Source: Moritella sp. F3
GTDB lineage: Bacteria; Pseudomonadota; Gammaproteobacteria; Enterobacterales; Moritellaceae
Assembly (NCBI RefSeq): GCF_015082335.1
Contig: NZ_BLRL01000004.1
Coordinates: 186,001-250,000 of the forward strand
DNA: 64,000 nucleotides
Reading direction: 5' to 3'
Shown: positions 35,864 through 45,009 of the stretch, in pieces
Position numbering within the stretch: position 1 is the stretch's first letter
Layout: the number at the start of each line of letters is the position of its first letter
The notes under the pieces: generated by a model
Told to the model about the DNA's origin: nothing
Database searches by the model: none
What the model saw: only the letters and a program-made list of their open reading frames with translations
Translations under genes and position numbers: made by a program

Positions 35864-37294
35864 TTACATCAGTTTTAATTCTGCCGAATAAGCCTTAATG
35901 ATTTTTTCTGCTGAGATATCAATATCATTAATATCAGTATGATAATTCAATATTGAGAATAGCATGGTCTTTAATCCTTTGTATCCAGATGTGGATGGGT
36001 ACAAATATCCCTCTTTCTGAAGTCGATGTACAACTCGCTCTGTCAATTCATCTCGGTAAGCTTGATCACCATGGCCAAACTGTGCGGAAAAACGATTAGA
36101 TACGACGTCATTTAGTATCTTGATGCCATCGACCGCGGCTAATTTATCCGCCATGCGTAAAGCCAGAGCACAACAGTTATCCAAATGGGCAACAATACCT
36201 TCTTTACCCAATGACTTAAAGGCTGCATAAACAGGTACACCACGTGCGCGTCTTGATGCTGATATAGAGAAATTAATTGCATTTCTGTCTGGCTTTTTCA
36301 TTGCATCGCTAAGATAGTCGCCCATATTACTTCCGCCCATCGCTGAAATAATCGTAGCGGGGTCTTTAACGATGATCATGCCACAATCGTAAGGCATGTT
36401 GAACCACTTATGCCCATCAGTATCAATAGAGTCCGCTCGCTCAATACCTTGCAATCTGTGTTTTTGTTTATCACTGGCTGCAGCCCAAAGGCCAATAGCG
36501 CCATCAACATGAAGCCATGCATTATGATGTTGTTCGACACTATCGGCAAGTTCATCAAATGGATCGAATGCACCAGAGTCAATACAACCAGCTTGAGCAC
36601 AAACTAAGGTAGGACCTTTGCAATTGCTGACAATTTTACTCATTTCTTCAGGAATAATTCTTAAGTTATTATCTGTTGGAATCTTGATTATATCTTCAAG
36701 GCCTATACCAATCATAGACAGAGCACGTTTAATGGTTGAGTGTATTTCGTCACTTGCAACGACATTGATGCGTGGCGCCCCATATAGGCCTTGTCTTGCA
36801 ACGTCCCATCCCGCACGATGGAGCAATGTATTACGGGCTGTGATAAGACCTGTATAGATAGCTTCTTGTGCACCCGATGTAAATCCAACAGCAGAACCTT
36901 TAGTCAAACCTAGTAGCTCAACCATCCACTCTGCTGCGGTTTCTTCAACAACTGCCATTGCTGGACTTGCAATATAGTAAGGTACATTTTGATCCCAAGC
37001 ACTGACCAGCCAATCAGCGGCTAATGACGCAGGAAAAGAGCCTCCGATAGCATAACCAAAGAAACGTGAACCACCTGATGCGACAAGCCCTTTATCGACA
37101 TTTTTAACCAAGTTATTAATTACTTGTGTTGGATCAGCTGAATGTATTGGTAACGGACCACCAATAGCGGCTCTTAATTCCTGAGATGTTGCGCCTTGAT
37201 CTATATTTCTATCATCAAGAGATTCAAGATAGGTCACCGCATGTTGTAAAGATTGCTCTAATGGTGAACGGTATTGTTCAAATTTATTTTTCAT
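35864..37294 (-). CDS. Group II pyridoxal-phosphate amino-acid decarboxylase
   Basis: 476 residues. The PLP-binding Lys is K296 in 'DTDGHKWFNMP', the PLP-ring Asp is in 'WLHVDGAIGLWAA', and 'SGAQEAIYTGLITARN' holds the phosphate-binding loop. This places it with glutamate, tyrosine and aromatic amino-acid decarboxylases and the CsdA-like branch. Substrate cannot be fixed from motifs. It is divergent from an AraC-type regulator (172-base gap), the likely controller. No antiporter gene is adjacent, which argues against a simple acid-resistance unit. Confidence 0.88.
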   Translation of the reverse strand: MKNKFEQYRSPLEQSLQHAVTYLESLDDRNIDQGATSQELRAAIGGPLPIHSADPTQVINNLVKNVDKGLVASGGSRFFGYAIGGSFPASLAADWLVSAWDQNVPYYIASPAMAVVEETAAEWMVELLGLTKGSAVGFTSGAQEAIYTGLITARNTLLHRAGWDVARQGLYGAPRINVVASDEIHSTIKRALSMIGIGLEDIIKIPTDNNLRIIPEEMSKIVSNCKGPTLVCAQAGCIDSGAFDPFDELADSVEQHHNAWLHVDGAIGLWAAASDKQKHRLQGIERADSIDTDGHKWFNMPYDCGMIIVKDPATIISAMGGSNMGDYLSDAMKKPDRNAINFSISASRRARGVPVYAAFKSLGKEGIVAHLDNCCALALRMADKLAAVDGIKILNDVVSNRFSAQFGHGDQAYRDELTERVVHRLQKEGYLYPSTSGYKGLKTMLFSILNYHTDINDIDISAEKIIKAYSAELKLM

Positions 37295-37466
37295 GTTTAC
37301 ATCCCCTCTTCATTTTATTGCCAATATTATAAGAGAGAGCTCTAATTAAAACTTGCCATTTGATGACAATGCTGGATGTATAGGCTAGGGCATTAATGCA
37401 GTTTTATATACGTTATAATGTAAGGAATTAACTTAATGATCATTTCATATATTTAAAAGGATTTGT

Positions 37467-38480
37467 ATGACAGAAAAACCCAATACCATCACTGTCGTAA
37501 AAAGGGAGGATGTGCAATTTTTCGTCGGCATATTTAAAATAATGAATGATAATATGTTTACACTATTACGAGAAGCAAATATCCCTGGGGATATTTATGA
37601 TCACAAAAGCGAATACCAGTACCTGCCTGAGACGACGGTTAATAATCTCGTTAAAATCCTCGGTTCTCGAACGACGAAAGAAGACTTTGGATTACTGATG
37701 TGGAGTGCATGTAAAGAAGTATATGTCCCTAAGTTTGTCGCTAAGCTAACGAAAACTGAAACTCTAAAATCAGCACTAGATCAATTTGGTGAGCAGTTAC
37801 AGGACGTTTCTAGTGGTGCGAATATATATACACAGTACAGACGTGGACGATGGTGGTTAGTGAGAGATAAGTCACCTACAGATGAGCCATGGTTTAAATA
37901 TGCAGAGCTGTTTTCAGTGATTTTTATTAATGAGTTGTTGAAGTCATTAACCGCTGGCAAGTGGTGGCCGGTTAATGTTGGCATTCAATACCATGATGCT
38001 AAGGATTACCAAGCGTTACCTGAATTGTCTCAAGCACAATTTTATGTTGGCAGGCCTGTTACCGCATTTTCAATTTCGGATGACTTAATCAATTCACCTG
38101 TAATGCTATCAAGCGTCCCGAAAGTTAGCGAGTTAGGTCGAAGCTCGGTATTAGATAAAACATTTTTGTCGACGTTCAAACTCGCTATTAAACCTTATTT
38201 ATCTATGGGGAAATTACCCATAAAACTGGCCGCTGAAGTATTAAATATTCATGTCAGAACAATTCAGCGTCGTCTTGACAAAGAGGGGACAACATACAGT
38301 AAACTTGTTGAAAATATTTGTTTAGAACAAACGTTAGATCTACTTTCCGAGCGCAATTTATCGATCACATTAATAGCAAGTAAAATGGGTTATTCAGATT
38401 CTGCGCATTTTACGCGTGCTTTTAAAAGACAAATGCAGATGACTCCTCGACAATATCGAAGAATGGTAACAACGTCTTGA
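37467..38480 (+). CDS. AraC-family transcriptional regulator
   Basis: 337 residues. The N-terminal ~220 residues form an arabinose-binding-like ligand domain of the OruR/Arabinose_bd_4 type ('LPETTVNNLVKILGSRTTKE'). The C-terminal ~100 residues hold two HTHs ('LAAEVLNIHVRTIQRRLDKE' and 'LIASKMGYSDSAHFTRAFKR') and end with 'MTPRQYRR'. It is divergent from the PLP decarboxylase gene and probably responds to its substrate or product (inference). Confidence 0.92.
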   Translation: MTEKPNTITVVKREDVQFFVGIFKIMNDNMFTLLREANIPGDIYDHKSEYQYLPETTVNNLVKILGSRTTKEDFGLLMWSACKEVYVPKFVAKLTKTETLKSALDQFGEQLQDVSSGANIYTQYRRGRWWLVRDKSPTDEPWFKYAELFSVIFINELLKSLTAGKWWPVNVGIQYHDAKDYQALPELSQAQFYVGRPVTAFSISDDLINSPVMLSSVPKVSELGRSSVLDKTFLSTFKLAIKPYLSMGKLPIKLAAEVLNIHVRTIQRRLDKEGTTYSKLVENICLEQTLDLLSERNLSITLIASKMGYSDSAHFTRAFKRQMQMTPRQYRRMVTTS

Positions 38481-38502
38481 TGGGGGGAATATGGGAGGGA
38501 AT

Positions 38503-38535
38503 AATGAAGCCCGTAATTGTGTTACGGGCTTCATT
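38503..38535. terminator. Bidirectional terminator after araC-type gene
   Basis: A perfect 14-base stem AATGAAGCCCGTAA with its complement, 5-base loop, in a convergent spacer. Confidence 0.85.
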
Positions 38536-38555
38536 GTTATTTATGCCAGCAAAGC

Positions 38556-39533
38556 TTAACCTTGTTCTAGTAATCTACGTAGGTCAATAACCGCGGCGTT
38601 TGCACGAGATAAGTAGTTTGCCATGACTAATGAGTGGTTAGCAAAGATACCAAAACCAGCGCCATTAAGGATCATCGGGCTGCCTACAGGCTGTAGCGAT
38701 GCCTCTAATTCAAGAATGATTTGGTCAACACTTGCTAGCGCATTTTTCTTTTCTAATACGCTTTTGAAGTCAATACGCGCTGCTTTTAAGTAGTGATATA
38801 GTGCCCAAGAAGAACCACGTGCTTCCCAGAATACATTATCAATATCTAACCATGGCGTTTTCACTGTTGAGCCAGACTCTGTGAATGTAGATTGTTCAGC
38901 CCCAAGATCACCTGATAAATCTGTGTTGATACGGTATTGGCCAACTGATGCACTTAAACGTTGAGACAATGAACCAAGGCGTTTTTCAACTTGTTTAAAC
39001 CATTCAGCAAGGTTATCGGCACGGGCGTAGAATTGTGCGTTTTTAGATTGCGAATCGTTTAATTTATCTAGGTATGTTTGCAGTTCAGCAATCGTTTTTT
39101 TGTATTCAGAGTTTGCATTGGTTGGGAATAAACGTGTGTGTTCAACATTTAACGAACCGTGTGCTTTTTGTAGATCTTTATTTTCAGTTGATTGTGTTTG
39201 TGAACGGCTTAAATCACGACGTAACACGAGCATAAGGTCACGAGACTGTTCTAATAACCCATATTCCCATGATGGCATGTTATCCATCATGATTGCTGGT
39301 GGCAATATTGAGTTACTTAGGTAACCGCCATTTTTTTCATTTAGCATTAATAACGACTTCATGAGTGTTGCTGTTGTATAAGAACCAACCGCAATATCAG
39401 CACTGTTTTTAGTCAGTTCTTCTGTAACTCGTGTTGGACTAAAATTGTCTGGTTCAACACTCCAATAAACTGAAGTAGCATAAAAGATAATACTGACAGC
39501 AGCAATACCCGCAATGATTTTAGATTTACTCAT
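38556..39533 (-). CDS. DUF2333-family membrane-anchored protein
   Basis: 325 residues from the ATG at 39533, chosen because GAGGGAA precedes it; an upstream start adds seven residues. One N-terminal membrane segment ('IIAGIAAVSIIFYATSVYW') is followed by a helical periplasmic domain with 'LLMLNEKNGGYLSNSILPPA' and 'FWEARGSSWALYHYLKAARI', which are hallmarks of DUF2333. The function is unknown. The gene stands alone. Confidence 0.85.
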   Translation of the reverse strand: MSKSKIIAGIAAVSIIFYATSVYWSVEPDNFSPTRVTEELTKNSADIAVGSYTTATLMKSLLMLNEKNGGYLSNSILPPAIMMDNMPSWEYGLLEQSRDLMLVLRRDLSRSQTQSTENKDLQKAHGSLNVEHTRLFPTNANSEYKKTIAELQTYLDKLNDSQSKNAQFYARADNLAEWFKQVEKRLGSLSQRLSASVGQYRINTDLSGDLGAEQSTFTESGSTVKTPWLDIDNVFWEARGSSWALYHYLKAARIDFKSVLEKKNALASVDQIILELEASLQPVGSPMILNGAGFGIFANHSLVMANYLSRANAAVIDLRRLLEQG

Positions 39534-39657
39534 GTGGTCGTTCCCTCGAATCATACGTTAAGTTTAGTAATAGTTACTCTAGTGTAACTCGCTGAAATGT
39601 TTGCAACAAGCTTAATCACTATATTAAAAAGGCTGGCTTAAGAGCATATAAAATAGG

Positions 39658-39933
39658 TTATGATTTTTTAATTCTAACCACATGCATTATCTCTACTTTG
39701 AAACCTGCTACAGTTTCAATTTCAGGGTAGTAAGTGAGATTTACACGCGCACCTGTTAACGATTGATAGACTTTCTTACGTTTAAATTTAAATGGTACCG
39801 TGTGGCCTTGAATCATCACCGTATTGACAAACCAGTCGTCTTTTTCACGCTGTACGTGAGAGGTTACCTTCTGCAGTTCTGAATGGGTTAATCCTGCGTG
39901 TTTTTTGAGTAGTTTATCGGGTTCTGAAGCCAT
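39658..39933 (-). CDS. Small conserved-looking protein, function unknown
   Basis: 91 residues, basic, soluble. It has a short helical start ('DKLLKKHAGLTHSELQKVTS') and then alternating strands ('VPFKFKRKKVYQSLTGARVN', 'AGFKVEIMHVVRIKK'). Amino-acid use is ordinary for a real gene and the frame is the only long one in the gap. I do not recognise a family. Confidence 0.65.
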   Translation of the reverse strand: MASEPDKLLKKHAGLTHSELQKVTSHVQREKDDWFVNTVMIQGHTVPFKFKRKKVYQSLTGARVNLTYYPEIETVAGFKVEIMHVVRIKKS

Positions 39934-40167
39934 TCTTATTGTCTCGCTGTATTGCTGTTATATACATATCATCGTTACGCGCCATGATGAATGGTGGTGA
40001 TCGTGACTTGATAATATCGATGAACAGGGATGAGTATATCTCAAAATAACGTTAAACTTTGTTTATCTACGCTATTTTTCAGGTTTACAGGTGTAAATAT
40101 GATATAAACTAAGGGGTAATATTAACTCCCTTTCGATAATGATATTAGGGAAAACAGGGAGAACGAT

Positions 40168-40956
40168 GTGAGACAAAATACACGTCACCAAAAAATAATT
40201 TCGTTGGTTAAGGAAGAAGGGTTCGTCAGTACTGAAGTGCTTGTTGAGCATTTTTCAGTAAGCCCGCAAACCATCCGCCGCGATTTAAATGAATTAGCAG
40301 AGAAGAATTTGGTTCGTCGTCACCACGGTGGCGCATCATTATTAGAAAGCAGTGTTGTTAACGATTCATATGTTAATCGTAAGCAAAAAACGGCTAAAGA
40401 AAAAATGAAAATCGCCCAGGCGATGGCTGAATTAATTCCAGATGGTTCATCATTATTTATTGATATTGGTACCACGTCTGAGGCGCTAGCGCGTGCACTA
40501 TTAAATCATAACAATTTACGCATTGTGACCAATAATCTTAATGTGGCCACTATTTTGATGCAAAAACCTGATTTCAGAGTCATTGTTGCTGGTGGTGAAG
40601 TGCGCAATAAAGATGCTGGTGTAGTTGGTGAAGCGACCGTTGATTTTATTAAGCAGTTTAGAATGGATTTTGGCATTGTTACCATCAGTGGTTTAGATAT
40701 GGATGGTTCATTACTGGATTTCGATTATCAAGAAGTGCGAGTCACACAAGCGATCATTGAGTGCTCACAAGAAGTATTCTTACCGGTTGATCACACTAAG
40801 TTCGGCCGAAATGCCATGGTCAATATTGGTAATATCAATCAGGTGAATAAGTTATTTACTGACATTGAGCCACCAGAAGAGCTGGCTAAATTATTACAAT
40901 TACATCAAGTCGAGTCTATCGTCTGTGAAACGAGCTTAGAGCTTAGCGATATATAA
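40168..40956 (+). CDS. glpR: DeoR-family glycerol-3-phosphate regulon repressor
   Basis: 262 residues, GTG start with AGGGAGA upstream. The DeoR HTH ('VLVEHFSVSPQTIRRDLNEL') is at about 20-40 and 'RHHGGA' follows; the C-terminal sensor domain has 'LFIDIGTTSEALARALLNH', 'LRIVTNNLNVA', 'GGEVRNKDAGVVGEATVDFI' and 'VDHTKFGRNAMVN'. The close match with E. coli GlpR along the whole length supports the name. It represses glycerol-3-phosphate uptake and breakdown; those target genes are not in the window. Confidence 0.92.
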   Translation: MRQNTRHQKIISLVKEEGFVSTEVLVEHFSVSPQTIRRDLNELAEKNLVRRHHGGASLLESSVVNDSYVNRKQKTAKEKMKIAQAMAELIPDGSSLFIDIGTTSEALARALLNHNNLRIVTNNLNVATILMQKPDFRVIVAGGEVRNKDAGVVGEATVDFIKQFRMDFGIVTISGLDMDGSLLDFDYQEVRVTQAIIECSQEVFLPVDHTKFGRNAMVNIGNINQVNKLFTDIEPPEELAKLLQLHQVESIVCETSLELSDI

Positions 40957-41024
40957 GATTGGAATTAATATTAACGAGTTAAATAATTATATTATTAAAC
41001 TCAGTAAAGAGAAGGGAGAATCTC

Positions 41025-41789
41025 GTGATCCGTGTTGTGTTTAATCAAAAAGGTGGCGTAGGTAAATCGACCATCTGCAGTAATTTGGCGGCGATAGCAG
41101 CCTCAGAAGGCAAGCGCACTTTGATTATTGATTTAGATAGTCAATGTAATACCAGTGCTTATTTATTAGGGAATGATTATCAGGTTGATTTTAGTGTTGC
41201 GGAGTTTTTTGAGCAGACGTTAAATATCATCATGAAAGGGAGGCCTTATCAGGATTTCATTACCCCTACTGCATTCCCTCATTTATCGATCATGCCTGCA
41301 TCGGAATTATTAGGTGAGTTGATTGTTAAATTAGAACAACGCCATAAGATCTATAAATTACGTGACGCGCTGGTTAAATTAAAGCGTGATTATGATGAAA
41401 TTTATATTGATACGCCGCCAGCCTTTAATTTTTATAGTCTGTCAGCACTGATTGCTGCAGATACCTGCTTGATACCTTTTGATTGCGATGACTTCTCACG
41501 TCGTGGTTTATATAGCTTGTTAGCGAATATTGAAGAAACACGACAAGATCACAATGATAAATTACGGGTTGAAGGGATTGTAGTTAATCAATTTCAAGGC
41601 CAAGCCAGCTTACCGAAAAAGTTGGTTGCTGAGCTCAGAGCTGAAGATTTACCGATTTTAAATACCTTGATCCACAGTTCTGTGAAAGTAAAAGAGTCAC
41701 ATAATATCTCCCAACCCTTGATCAATTGTGCACCTAAGCATAAAGTGACGCTGCAATTTTGTGATCTCTATGCTGAGATCTCTGCATAA
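41025..41789 (+). CDS. Orphan ParA/MinD-type ATPase
   Basis: 254 residues from a GTG at 41025 with GGGAGA upstream. The deviant Walker A motif is 'FNQKGGVGKSTICSN', the Walker A' strand is 'LIIDLDSQCNTSAYLLG', and Walker B is 'IYIDTPPAFNFYSL'. ParA-type ATPases position DNA or protein complexes. No ParB partner or centromere-like repeats are nearby, so its cargo is unknown. It is 68 bases downstream of glpR and ended by a terminator. Confidence 0.88.
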   Translation: MIRVVFNQKGGVGKSTICSNLAAIAASEGKRTLIIDLDSQCNTSAYLLGNDYQVDFSVAEFFEQTLNIIMKGRPYQDFITPTAFPHLSIMPASELLGELIVKLEQRHKIYKLRDALVKLKRDYDEIYIDTPPAFNFYSLSALIAADTCLIPFDCDDFSRRGLYSLLANIEETRQDHNDKLRVEGIVVNQFQGQASLPKKLVAELRAEDLPILNTLIHSSVKVKESHNISQPLINCAPKHKVTLQFCDLYAEISA

Positions 41790-41810
41790 TATTAAATAAG
41801 TTATTTTTGA

Positions 41811-41843
41811 ATCCCATATTGTAATGCTCAATATGGGGTTTTT
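41811..41843 (+). terminator. Terminator after the ParA-like gene
   Basis: CCCATATTG pairs with CAATATGGG across a 7-base loop, followed by GTTTTT. Confidence 0.85.
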
Positions 41844-41907
41844 ATTCATTATCTTTTTAGGTGTTTGGTGTTTTTACATTGCCACTTAAGTTGTAAGTAA
41901 GGTGTTT

Positions 41908-42810
41908 ATGACTGTCAGAATCAATGATTTAGAATCATTTTTTCGTAATATACAAAAAACGATTATCACGGCTTTTCAAGCGGAAGAAACCAATGGTGAG
42001 TTTATCGCCGATAATTGGACTAGCCACTTAGGTCAGGGTACAAGCTGTGTATTACGTGATGGTGAAGTATATGAAAGTGCGGGTGTGAACTTTTCGATGG
42101 TGAGCGGTGATAAATTACCGGCTGCTGCATCGGCTAAACGTCCACAATTTACTGGTATGTCATATCAAGCGATGGGCGTATCTGTGGTCGTTCATCCACG
42201 TAATCCACATGCACCAACAAGCCATGCGAATGTACGTATGTTCATGGTAACAGATGATGATGGTCAGCAGCATTGGTGGTTAGGCGGTGGGTTTGATTTA
42301 ACGCCGATCCATTTATATGCTGATGATGCTCGTCACTTTCATACTGCTGCTCGTGATGCTGTCTCGCCATTTGGTGATGATTTGTATAGCAAATTCAAAC
42401 AAGATGCAGATGAATACTTCTATATGCCACATCGTGAAGAATACCGTGGTATCGGCGGTATTATTTATGATGATCTGAATGAATGGGATATCGAAAAAAG
42501 TTTAAGCTTTATCGAGTCTGTAGCGAAAGGTTATACCCAAGCGTATGCGCCAATTGTCGCGAAGCGTAAAAATCAGCCATATACAGAGCAAGAGCGTGAA
42601 TTCCAATTGTTCCGTCGTACCCGTTATGTCGAGTTTAACTTGATTGTTGACCGAGGCACTATTTTTGGTTTGCAAAGTAAAGGCCGTACAAAATCAATCT
42701 TGATGTCGATGCCACCACTTGCTAGTTGGCACTATGATGATTTAGAACCACAGAACGACGCGCAGCAAGCGTTAGTCGATGTGGTCGCCCAACCACAAAC
42801 GTGGATATAG
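41908..42810 (+). CDS. hemF: Oxygen-dependent coproporphyrinogen-III oxidase
   Basis: 300 residues from the ATG at 41908 (AAGG five bases upstream). It converts coproporphyrinogen III to protoporphyrinogen IX in haem synthesis. Family blocks are clear: 'GVNFSMVSGDKLPAAAS', 'VVVHPRNPHAPTSHANVRMF', 'WWLGGGFDLTPIHLYADDAR', 'YRGIGGIIYDDLNEWD', and 'FNLIVDRGTIFGLQSKGRTK'. Length equals E. coli HemF (299). Confidence 0.97.
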   Translation: MTVRINDLESFFRNIQKTIITAFQAEETNGEFIADNWTSHLGQGTSCVLRDGEVYESAGVNFSMVSGDKLPAAASAKRPQFTGMSYQAMGVSVVVHPRNPHAPTSHANVRMFMVTDDDGQQHWWLGGGFDLTPIHLYADDARHFHTAARDAVSPFGDDLYSKFKQDADEYFYMPHREEYRGIGGIIYDDLNEWDIEKSLSFIESVAKGYTQAYAPIVAKRKNQPYTEQEREFQLFRRTRYVEFNLIVDRGTIFGLQSKGRTKSILMSMPPLASWHYDDLEPQNDAQQALVDVVAQPQTWI

Positions 42811-42819
42811 CATTTATTT

Positions 42820-42847
42820 AAACCACGCTTAATACCGTGGTTTTTTT
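42820..42847 (+). terminator. Terminator after hemF
   Basis: AAACCACG pairs with CGTGGTTT across an 8-base loop, followed by a T run. Confidence 0.85.
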
Positions 42848-42928
42848 ATATTCTACTTTCTACCTCAATAGCAGATGATGTTTGATTTGCTATTCTTGTT
42901 AAACCCGAATGATAAAGTTGAAGTAATA

Positions 42929-44581
42929 ATGAGAATTATAGTTTTATTGTTGATGTTATTGGTGCCTAGCCTGTCTTTTGCACAAGCGTCCTCGTCACAA
43001 CTCGCTACCGAACAAGTAGCGTCGCCGCAAATAGCAAAGCTAAACAAGCTCGATAATGACATTTCGGTGTTATATAACGAATCAAAAAACATGACTGGTA
43101 CAGCCAGGGATGTCGTGCGGTTACAATTATTAAATAAAAATGATGCGCTGCGAGAAGTGATTCAAGAGCTTATTGATAAGCGTACTGATGAAACGCACGA
43201 CATTTTATTGAAGCAGGTTAACCAACAGGTTCAATTTATTGCAGATGCGTCAAAGTATCTGTTAAATAAGATAGCAACGACTGAAAAAACGTTAGAAAAA
43301 GAAACTAATGAAGGTAAATTATCAGCGCAAAAATCACTGGATGAATCACGTCGTTTTTCAACTCGATTATTAGCTGATCAGTGGACTAACTACCAATGGT
43401 TGAAGTTACTCGATCAATCTTCACCAGCAAAAGAAAAAGCTTTGGTTAGCGATATTGAACGTCGTCTTGGGTTTATGTCAGCTTCTTTAATTTTTGATAA
43501 TCAGCAAGAAGTCTTGTTGAGTAAGCAACTTAAGTCGGCAACGGAAGGTGAGAAAACCGCTGTTCAGCTTGAACATATCCTGGCTCAGCGTAAAGTGAAT
43601 AATGATATTACGACGTTACAATTTTTAGTGACGCTTGCCGATAAAATGTCTTTAGACACGACGCAATATAAACAACAGCTGTTTCAAGCCACTGGTACAT
43701 TGACTGACGAATTGCTTAATGTGGATCTCATCTTGTCGATTATTTCGACTTGGGGCGAGGGCGCTGGTGCATGGTTAGCCAATAATGCACCGGAATTAAT
43801 ATTCAAAGTATTACTCTTTATTGCGATAATTTTAGCTTTCCGTTGGTTGAAAACACTCACCCGTAAAATGGTGAAAAGAGCTGTATCGTCACCGAATTTA
43901 AAATTGTCGCGCTTGATACAAGACTTTTTTACGTCGATGTCGGGTAATATTGTCTTTGCGATTGGTTTACTTATCGCATTATCGCAAGTCGGGGTTGATT
44001 TAACGCCTATCCTAACTGGTTTTGGTGTGGCAGGTTTAGTAATTGGTTTTGCATTGCAAGATACCTTATCTAACTTTGCCTCGGGCATGATGCTACTGAT
44101 TTATCGTCCATTTGATGAAGGTGACTTTGTTGAAGCGGGTGGTGTATCAGGTAAGGTTGCCCATATGAGTCTAGTGAATACGACGATTAAGACGTTTGAT
44201 AACCAAGTTATTATCGTACCAAACAGTAAAATCTGGGGCGATATTATTAAAAATATTACCCATGAACGTGTCCGTCGTGTTGATATGGTTTTTGGTATTG
44301 GTTATAGCGATGATATCGCGCTGGCTGAAACCGTATTAGCTGATATCGTGCTATCACATGAACTCGTATTGAAGAACCCTGAAACGATAATTAAGCTGCA
44401 TACGCTTAATACTTCTTCGGTTGATTTTATTGTGCGCCCTTGGGTGAAAACTGAAGATTATTGGGATGTGTACTGGGATATCACCCGCGAAGTGAAAGTT
44501 CGCTTTGATAAAGAAGGTTTGTCAATTCCATTCCCGCAGCAAGATGTGCATTTGCATATGGTAGATAAAGCCGCAGAATAA
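42929..44581 (+). CDS. MscS-family mechanosensitive channel with long N-terminal domain
   Basis: 550 residues from the ATG at 42929, which gives a signal peptide ('IIVLLLMLLVPSLSFAQA'); an upstream frame start is less likely. About 270 residues of helical periplasmic region follow ('LLKQVNQQVQFIADASKYLL'). Transmembrane helices at about 300-390 end in the pore helix signature 'GFGVAGLVIGFALQDTLSNF', then 'MLLIYRPFDEGDFVEAGGVS', then the cytoplasmic beta and alpha-beta domains. It releases solutes on hypo-osmotic shock. It is larger than MscS itself and resembles YnaI/YbdG-size relatives. Confidence 0.92.
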   Translation: MRIIVLLLMLLVPSLSFAQASSSQLATEQVASPQIAKLNKLDNDISVLYNESKNMTGTARDVVRLQLLNKNDALREVIQELIDKRTDETHDILLKQVNQQVQFIADASKYLLNKIATTEKTLEKETNEGKLSAQKSLDESRRFSTRLLADQWTNYQWLKLLDQSSPAKEKALVSDIERRLGFMSASLIFDNQQEVLLSKQLKSATEGEKTAVQLEHILAQRKVNNDITTLQFLVTLADKMSLDTTQYKQQLFQATGTLTDELLNVDLILSIISTWGEGAGAWLANNAPELIFKVLLFIAIILAFRWLKTLTRKMVKRAVSSPNLKLSRLIQDFFTSMSGNIVFAIGLLIALSQVGVDLTPILTGFGVAGLVIGFALQDTLSNFASGMMLLIYRPFDEGDFVEAGGVSGKVAHMSLVNTTIKTFDNQVIIVPNSKIWGDIIKNITHERVRRVDMVFGIGYSDDIALAETVLADIVLSHELVLKNPETIIKLHTLNTSSVDFIVRPWVKTEDYWDVYWDITREVKVRFDKEGLSIPFPQQDVHLHMVDKAAE

Positions 44582-44596
44582 TTACTCGGTATCGTG

Positions 44597-44670
44597 TTAA
44601 GTTTCGTTACTGTTATTGATGGTACATTGTTAATCGTGTATTTGTTAATAGTACAGGTAACGAAACTTAA
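44597..44670. repeat. 74-base element with perfect 14-base terminal inverted repeats
   Basis: TTAAGTTTCGTTAC at 44597-44610 and its exact complement at 44657-44670, enclosing 46 bases. It lies between mscS and yqaE. It may be a long-loop terminator, a small repeat element, or an RNA structure. Confidence 0.5.
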
Positions 44671-44764
44671 TATTTACGCTTTATTTAGCTAACAAGCGCA
44701 TAATAAAGTTGTAAACTTCTATACTGAAGGGGAGCTATTATTGATAATAATTGGAGATGTGCAG

Positions 44765-44923
44765 ATGAATAAAATACTCTTAATAATTTTGGCTATATTC
44801 TTACCGCCAGTGGCTGTATTTTTAAATAATGGTGTCGGTAAAGATTTACTCATTAATATCTTATTGTGTTTGCTGTTTGTTATCCCAGGCATGATCCATG
44901 CACTTTGGCTGGTGCTGAAATAG
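44765..44923 (+). CDS. yqaE: YqaE/Pmp3-family small membrane protein
   Basis: 52 residues from the ATG at 44765 with GGAG eight bases upstream. Two hydrophobic helices ('LLIILAIFLPPVAVFL' and 'LLINILLCLLFVIPGMIHAL') with 'NNGVGKDLLIN' between them are the family's standard layout. Related proteins respond to salt or membrane stress; the role in bacteria is not settled. Confidence 0.9.
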   Translation: MNKILLIILAIFLPPVAVFLNNGVGKDLLINILLCLLFVIPGMIHALWLVLK

Positions 44924-45009
44924 CTGCCATAGCGATAACGTCGATAAGTGGTGAACTTTATCTGAAGTATTATCTCAGGGCTATTAGGTGTGCGCTATTC
45001 GTTATACCC

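Noticed and set aside
35864..37294. Glutamate-dependent acid-resistance locus
   Set aside because: No GadC-type antiporter is adjacent and the substrate cannot be read from the motifs.
43684..44088. 134-residue antisense frame in the mscS gene
   Set aside because: Lies inside a clear MscS reading frame; no domain, no ribosome site.
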